Below are positions 6,245 to 6,495 of a DNA stretch of 6,495 nt, one piece after another (positions within the stretch are counted from its first letter, which is position 1; each line of letters begins with the position of its first letter). The notes beneath the pieces were generated by a model that was not told where the DNA came from, searched no databases, and worked only from the letters and a program-made list of their open reading frames with translations. The DNA is taken from the NCBI GenBank assembly GCA_031282385.1, contig JAITDV010000491.1, positions 1 through 6,495 of the forward strand, given 5' to 3'. This DNA is from Planctomycetaceae bacterium. Lineage in GTDB: Bacteria; Planctomycetota; Planctomycetia; Pirellulales; Thermoguttaceae. The position numbers were made by a program, and so were the translations under genes.

Positions 6245-6495
6245 TTATGAAGATCGCATGACACTGAGCTTACGTAGAATCTTTATCAAGTTGAATCCCG
6301 TCACGGAGCCAATCACGTTTAAAATATCGCCCGTAACGCCGCGCAAAAAGTTACGGCATAGACGATGACCACTTTTTAAGAGACCAATGATCGGTTCAAT
6401 AATGCTACGACGTTTCTTGCGGCGCTTCTCACAACCGCGAAGTTCGGAATTGCTAGTTCCGTGAATCAAAAACATCTCCGAACCTTGATAGTCGC
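6245..6495 (-). CDS. IS5-family transposase, C-terminal part (runs off the window)
   Basis: The minus-strand frame enters from the right edge already open (DYQGSEM before the first internal Met at 6475), so this is a partial gene of about 83 visible codons ending at 6245-6247. It shows the C-terminal hallmark of IS5-type DDE transposases: a basic run KRRKKRRSIIEPIIGLLK containing R-(3)-E-(6)-K, where E is the last acidic residue of the DDE triad, then HRLCRNFLRGVTGDILNVI and a hydrophobic GFNL segment. The first two aspartates lie outside the window. The usual GHLKSDHR is here GLLKSGHR, two changes at positions generally conserved in relatives as I recall them, which may mean the copy is degenerate. 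It would cut and paste its own element, recognising ends such as that at 5952. Confidence 0.85.
   Translation of the reverse strand, partial: DYQGSEMFLIHGTSNSELRGCEKRRKKRRSIIEPIIGLLKSGHRLCRNFLRGVTGDILNVIGSVTGFNLIKILRKLSVMRSS

Overview
The window is AT-rich bacterial DNA from a repeat-laden, gene-poor region that looks like it is decaying. Only one full-length gene appears intact, a BatD-like membrane protein at 786-1781. Around it lie an internally deleted ATPase remnant, a large secreted GH2 beta-galactosidase-type gene cut by two in-frame TAA codons, three copies of a palindromic repeat element, and insertion-sequence (IS) material at both edges. The host cannot be fixed from this window. 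The BatD-like protein, with its C-terminal block resembling those of planctomycete and other PVC proteins, together with a secreted GH2 enzyme, suggests Planctomycetota/PVC or Bacteroidota, perhaps gut-associated. This is inference from remembered family patterns.

Layout. Bases 1-56 look like the end of an IS-like element that abuts, and apparently truncates, repeat copy 1 (57-230). Repeat copy 2 is at 409-591. The BatD-like gene follows at 786-1781. Six bases after its stop begins a short AAA-ATPase remnant (1788-1950) that keeps only the two ends of the protein. Repeat copy 3 (2204-2656, opposite orientation) carries an expanded array of about twelve 27-bp units. The GH2 gene follows (2891-5791): signal peptide, both catalytic glutamates and all expected domains are in one continuous frame, but codons 80 and 864 are TAA. 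Next come about 160 bp of unassigned DNA, and then from about 5952 a sequence that is an inverted, roughly 85% identical copy of bases 1-56. It probably marks the 3' end of the IS5-type element whose transposase C-terminus is at 6245-6495 on the minus strand.

How the parts relate. There is no convincing operon or shared pathway. The BatD-like protein is an orphan, without the MoxR, DUF58 or von Willebrand partners it normally sits beside. The GH2 enzyme would act on oligosaccharides outside the cytoplasm if it were made. The most distinctive signals are the repeat element and the doubly interrupted GH2 gene. The element has terminal inverted repeats, a variable-number 27-bp core, and one reading frame open through all three copies. 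The BatD-like gene ends normally on TAA, which argues against a changed genetic code.
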